From contig CALJBF010000157.1 in NCBI GenBank assembly GCA_938027385.1, positions 1 through 8,674 on the forward strand: DNA of 8,674 nt, in the 5' to 3' direction. The notes beneath the pieces are model-generated. The model worked only from the letters and a program-made list of their open reading frames with translations, had not been told where the DNA came from and made no database searches. How positions within the stretch are numbered: the first letter of the stretch is position 1; every line of letters begins with the position of its first letter. The DNA comes from an uncultured Porphyromonadaceae bacterium. GTDB taxonomy: Bacteria; Bacteroidota; Bacteroidia; Bacteroidales; Muribaculaceae. Position numbers and translations under genes: made by a program. Below are positions 7,439 to 8,674 of the stretch, one piece after another.

Positions 7439-7453
7439 CGCCGGATACCGGCG
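7439..7453 (+). other. GC hairpin in the dnaN leader
   Basis: CGCCGG (7439-7444) and CCGGCG (7448-7453) pair perfectly around an ATA loop. It sits about 10-15 nt after the predicted dnaN transcription start and about 35 nt before the ATG. No T-run follows, so it is a weak candidate for a feoAB terminator; it could equally stabilise or modulate the dnaN leader. Confidence 0.4.
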
Positions 7454-7487
7454 TCATTATTCAGAAAATAACAAACAACTGAGATAT

Positions 7488-8630
7488 ATGGAATTCAAAG
7501 TTTCCGCCAAAGCCCTTTACTCCACACTTTCGGGTGTGAGCAAAGTCATCAACTCAAAGAACACGCTGATGATCCTCGACAACTTCCTTCTCAAAGTCGA
7601 GGACAATCTGCTGGTTGTCACAGCTTCCGATACCGAGAATACCCTCGTGGCACGTCTTGCGCTCGCCGAGGTTGAAGGCTCGGGCTCGGTGTGCGTCAAC
7701 GCCCGCCGTCTGGCCGACATAGCCAAAGAGCTCCCCGACGTGGATGTCACTTTCAGCGTGAACGACGAGACCCTGGCCATCAAGATCAGTTTCCCCGGCG
7801 GAGCCTTTGACCTTGTCGGCATCGACGCCAACCAGTATCCCGCCACCGGCGTGGACGCCGCCGATGAAGACGAGGGTCCGGTATCAGACCTGCTCCTCCC
7901 GGCATCGCAGATTCTCCACGGCATCGACAACACGTTCTTTGCCGTAGGTTCCGACTCACTACGCCCCCAGATGACCGGTATCTTCTGGGATGTGAAGAAA
8001 GATGGCATCACCTTCGTAGCCACCGATACCCGCAAGCTCGTGCGCTACATCGACAAGACCTCGGAGCCGGGTGTCGAGACCTCGTGCATCATCCCGCAGA
8101 AACCCTGCGTCATCCTCAAGAACCTGCTCTCTGACGGCGAGGACGTGAAGGTGCGCATGACCTCGAAGAGCGCCACATTCGCCACCGAGCACATAACACT
8201 CAACTGCCGTTTCATAAAGGGGAATTTCCCCGACTACAACCGAGTAATCCCCAAGAACAACCCCAACGAGGTAACGGTCGATCGTGTGACACTGCTCACG
8301 GCAATCCGCCGCGTGTCGGTATGCGCCGACCCCTCGCACGGTCTGGTGAAACTCCGTTTCAACCCCGGGCAGATCGAGCTGAAGGTCGACGACGCCAACT
8401 TCTCGACATTCGCTTTCGAGAAGGTGGCCTGCGACTATCAGGGTCGCGAAGACCTCGTGATCGGATTCTCGTCAACCTATCTGATCGAGATCTTCAACAC
8501 CATCGATACCGACAATGTAATCATCCGTCTGGCCGATCCCGCCCGTCCCGGCGTGTTCCTCCCCGAAGAGAACGAAGAGAACACCGAGCTGGTGATTATC
8601 CTGATGCCGATGTCTGTACAGGACTTCTGA
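7488..8630 (+). CDS. dnaN: DNA polymerase III beta subunit (sliding clamp)
   Basis: A 380-residue beta clamp, close to the family's usual length of about 370. It forms a ring dimer around DNA and tethers the replicative polymerase and many repair proteins. Three repeated clamp folds can be placed at about 1-120, 130-248 and 250-380. Recognisable segments are FKVSAKAL near the start, SGSVCVNARRLADIAKEL (65-82) in domain 1, GITFVATDTRKLVRY (173-187) in domain 2, NFPDYNRVIP (246-255) at the domain 2/3 junction, and the C-terminal ILMPMSVQDF (371-380), whose MPM corresponds to the MPMRL ending of E. coli beta. The frame is open upstream to a GTG at 7428, but ATG 7488 is chosen because the clamp fold begins at MEFKVSAKAL, the GTG almost coincides with the predicted transcript start, and an A-rich tract typical of Bacteroidota starts precedes 7488. 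The exonuclease gene follows after 9 nt. Confidence 0.97.
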   Translation: MEFKVSAKALYSTLSGVSKVINSKNTLMILDNFLLKVEDNLLVVTASDTENTLVARLALAEVEGSGSVCVNARRLADIAKELPDVDVTFSVNDETLAIKISFPGGAFDLVGIDANQYPATGVDAADEDEGPVSDLLLPASQILHGIDNTFFAVGSDSLRPQMTGIFWDVKKDGITFVATDTRKLVRYIDKTSEPGVETSCIIPQKPCVILKNLLSDGEDVKVRMTSKSATFATEHITLNCRFIKGNFPDYNRVIPKNNPNEVTVDRVTLLTAIRRVSVCADPSHGLVKLRFNPGQIELKVDDANFSTFAFEKVACDYQGREDLVIGFSSTYLIEIFNTIDTDNVIIRLADPARPGVFLPEENEENTELVIILMPMSVQDF

Positions 8631-8639
8631 TAACGTGCC

Positions 8640-8674
8640 ATGCAACTGAACCTCAAGAAACCGGTCATCTTCTT
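8640..8674 (+). CDS. Start of a probable DnaQ-like 3'-5' exonuclease (3' end outside window)
   Basis: Only the first 11 full codons are visible: MQLNLKKPVIF, then a partial codon (TT). This resembles the opening of the DnaQ/epsilon-type exonuclease that follows dnaN in many Bacteroidales, where the next residues would be the catalytic DLETTG. The ATG lies 9 nt after the dnaN stop, so the two genes very likely share a transcript. The start codon and coupling are well supported; the product rests on a short N-terminus plus gene order. Confidence 0.6.
   Translation, partial: MQLNLKKPVIF

Noticed and set aside
7428..7487. In-frame GTG at 7428 as an extended dnaN start (20 more residues)
   Set aside because: The extension is not clamp-like, nearly coincides with the predicted transcript start and spans the GC hairpin. 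ATG 7488 matches the usual clamp N-terminus.

Overview
The window reads as ordinary chromosome of a Bacteroidota bacterium, most likely order Bacteroidales. The signs are a secreted protein with a type IX secretion (T9SS) sorting tail, a fused FeoA-FeoB iron transporter, two promoters of the Bacteroides type (TTTG, 20 bp, TAnnTTTG) and no clear Shine-Dalgarno sequences before the genes. The coding DNA is GC-rich for this group, which would fit a gut Muribaculaceae-like lineage; that family-level placement is an inference from composition only.

Layout from left to right. (1) Positions 1-1571 hold the 3' end of a large secreted multidomain protein on the + strand. Its catalytic or binding N-terminus lies outside the window. 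(2) Positions 1572-1712 form a short convergent intergenic stretch with a strong GC-rich hairpin that probably ends transcription. (3) Positions 1713-2279 encode, on the - strand, a six-helix HdeD/DUF308-type membrane protein. (4) Positions 2280-2523 are a divergent intergenic region with an 18-bp perfect A/T palindrome, a good promoter for the right-hand genes, and a leader with four AUGs that are all quickly stopped. (5) From 2524 to the right edge, all genes are on the + strand: mutS2 (GTG start), feoAB, dnaN with its own promoter, and the first codons of a probable DnaQ-like exonuclease.

mutS2, dnaN and the exonuclease are DNA maintenance and replication genes. The ferrous-iron transporter between mutS2 and dnaN has no evident promoter of its own and may be read through from mutS2. 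dnaN and the exonuclease are 9 nt apart and almost certainly form an operon.

I found no CRISPR array, insertion sequence, tRNA, rRNA, phage gene or defence system, and nothing that amounts to an undescribed biological system. The observations most worth a second look are small and lie at gene starts: the mutS2 start, which looks like an ATG displaced by a TG duplication, and the tandem duplication that puts a five-codon open frame in front of feoAB.
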